62,200 nucleotides of DNA from JAIBJN01 sp963838795 (GTDB lineage Bacteria > Actinomycetota > Thermoleophilia > Gaiellales > Gaiellaceae): positions 1 through 62,200 of the forward strand of contig CAWISL010000004.1 of NCBI GenBank assembly GCA_963838795.1, read 5' to 3'. Shown in pieces: positions 61,033 to 62,200 of the stretch. The translations under genes and the position numbers were made by a program. The stretch's first letter is position 1; the number at the start of each line of letters is the position of its first letter. The notes beneath the pieces are model-generated. The model did not search any database. It was not told the DNA's origin and worked only from the letters and a program-made list of their open reading frames with translations.

Positions 61033-62200
61033 ATGAGGCTCGCGCTGGCCCAGATCAACACGGTCGTCGGCGATCTCGACGGCAACCGCGAGCGCATCCT
61101 CGGCCGGCTCGAGGAGGCGCGGGAGGATGGGGCCGACCTCGTCCTCTTCCCGGAGCTTGCGGTCACCGGCTATCCACCCGAGGATCTTCTCCTCCGCCCG
61201 GGCTTCCTGAAGGCGGCGGCCCGAACGCTCGAGGAGATCGCCGCGGCGACGAAGGGAATCGCTGCGCTCGTGGGCACCCCGCATCTCGACCGGGACCTCT
61301 TCAACGCCTGCGCCGTCTGCGCCGACGGCGACGTGAAGGCGGTGTACCGCAAGCAGTTCCTCCCCAACTACGGGGTGTTCGACGAGGACCGCTACTTCCA
61401 GCCCGGCCGCGGCCTCGTGCTCCTCCGCTGCGGCGAGACGCTCATCGGGCCGACGGTCTGCGAGGACATCTGGCAGCCCGGCCCGCCCGCGACCGACCTG
61501 GCCCTCGCGGGTGCGCACGTCGTCGCCAACATCTCGGCCTCGCCCTTCCACGTCGGCAAGGGGGCCGAGCGTGAGGAGATGCTCGCCACGCGCGCTCGGG
61601 ACAACTCCTGCTGGATCGCCCTCGTGAACGCGGTCGGCGCGCAGGACGAGCTGATCTTCGACGGCCAGAGCCTCGTCCTCGACGAGAACGGCGAGGTCGT
61701 CGTTCGCGGGCCGGCCTTCGAGGAGGCGCTCCTCCTCGTGGACGTCGACGCCACGACCGCCGTGGCGCGAAGGCTCCGCGACGCGCCCGGCGCTCCCTTG
61801 CCCGCGCCCGGCGCGAGCTGCCCGAGGCCGAGGTGATCGACATCCCGCGCCAGGATCCGCCGGAGAGGCCGCCCGTGCGTCCGGCAGTCGCCGAGCCGGT
61901 GGGCGAGCTGGAGGAGATGCGGCTCGCCATCGAGCTGGGCCTCGGCGACTACGCCCGCAAGAACGGCTTCGCCGAGGTCGTCCTGGGGATCTCGGGGGGG
62001 ATCGACTCCGCGCTCACCGCGGCGCTCGCCGTCGAGGCGCTCGGGCCCGAGCATGTCGTCTGCGTCTCCATGCCGTCGCGGTTTTCCTCGCCGGAGACGC
62101 GCGGGACGCCCGCGCCGTCGCCGAGTCGCTCGGCGCCCGGTATCTCGAGATCCCCATCGACCCGATTGTGGACGCGTTCGGCGCAGCCCTAGCCGAATAC
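61033..62200 (+). CDS. nadE: Glutamine-dependent NAD+ synthetase, 3' end outside window
   Basis: ATG 61033. Nitrilase-type amidase domain: LVLFPELAVTGYPPEDLLLR (Glu), VYRKQFLPNYGVFDEDRYF (Lys), GPTVCEDIWQPGPPATDLAL (Cys), then the NAD synthetase PP-loop VVLGISGGIDSALTAALAVE from about 61978. Shifts near 61800 and 62085. Converts deamido-NAD, ATP and glutamine to NAD; cytosolic. About 390 of the usual 560 to 680 residues are visible. Confidence 0.87.

Overview
High-GC DNA from an actinobacterium. Gene content (HTH-TPR regulators, DipZ-type CcdA-thioredoxin fusion, PAC2 protein, CtaA, XRE/PaaX/MarR regulators, many promoters with almost no 5' leader) would fit a soil Thermoleophilia-like lineage (Gaiellales/Solirubrobacterales), but that placement is an inference from style, not from a marker gene. 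No rRNA, tRNA, CRISPR array, transposase or phage module was recognised.

The window falls into two halves. Positions 1 to about 32.0 kb are a catabolic region: a MaoC hydratase/SDR pair with a MarR regulator; a tightly coupled four-gene operon (fumarylacetoacetate hydrolase family, flavin reductase, NDP-forming acyl-CoA synthetase, FAD monooxygenase); a thiolase followed by a PaaX regulator; a GntR regulator divergent from a gentisate 1,2-dioxygenase; four cytochromes P450 and a ferredoxin remnant; two 2-hydroxyacyl-CoA-dehydratase-like (BcrB/BcrC/HgdB-type) subunits; a hotdog thioesterase; a class III CoA-transferase; an iron/organic-anion-type ABC importer; and two secreted ester hydrolases (tannase/feruloyl-esterase family and an alpha/beta hydrolase with HYR and repeat tail). 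Most of these genes carry one to several apparent single-base frameshifts, so they are described here as reconstructed genes across frames. Sequence error is the likelier cause than wholesale gene decay, because every family is hit equally.

The unifying signal of this half is a 13-bp inverted repeat, TCAGG-N3-CYTGA (extended form GTATCAGGTAGCYTGA). It occurs at the promoters of five separate units: SDR-MaoC (3370), P450-dehydratase operon (20601), ABC importer (22458), tannase (26575 and 26594) and secreted hydrolase (28572 and 28591). A MarR gene lies directly beside the first copy. I read this as one regulon in which extracellular hydrolysis, uptake and CoA/P450-based breakdown of one class of ester or aromatic compound are switched together.

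From about 32.1 kb to the end the genes are mostly intact and are largely housekeeping or accessory: a Zn-dependent amidohydrolase, an exported PLP enzyme, redoxin, LVIVD beta-propeller protein, a two-domain multicopper oxidase with a ZIP metal transporter under a palindromic operator, an MshEN-domain protein, a first HTH-TPR regulator, a DEAH helicase, DipZ, PAC2, CtaA, SelD, a dimethylargininase-family enzyme, a proline racemase family enzyme, a second HTH-TPR regulator with a 30-residue secreted peptide gene 7 nt behind it (an RRNPP-like receptor/pheromone arrangement), a candidate small RNA, a TetR-controlled drug exporter, an acyl-CoA synthetase, a class V aminotransferase, a small membrane protein and the start of glutamine-dependent NAD synthetase, which runs off the window.
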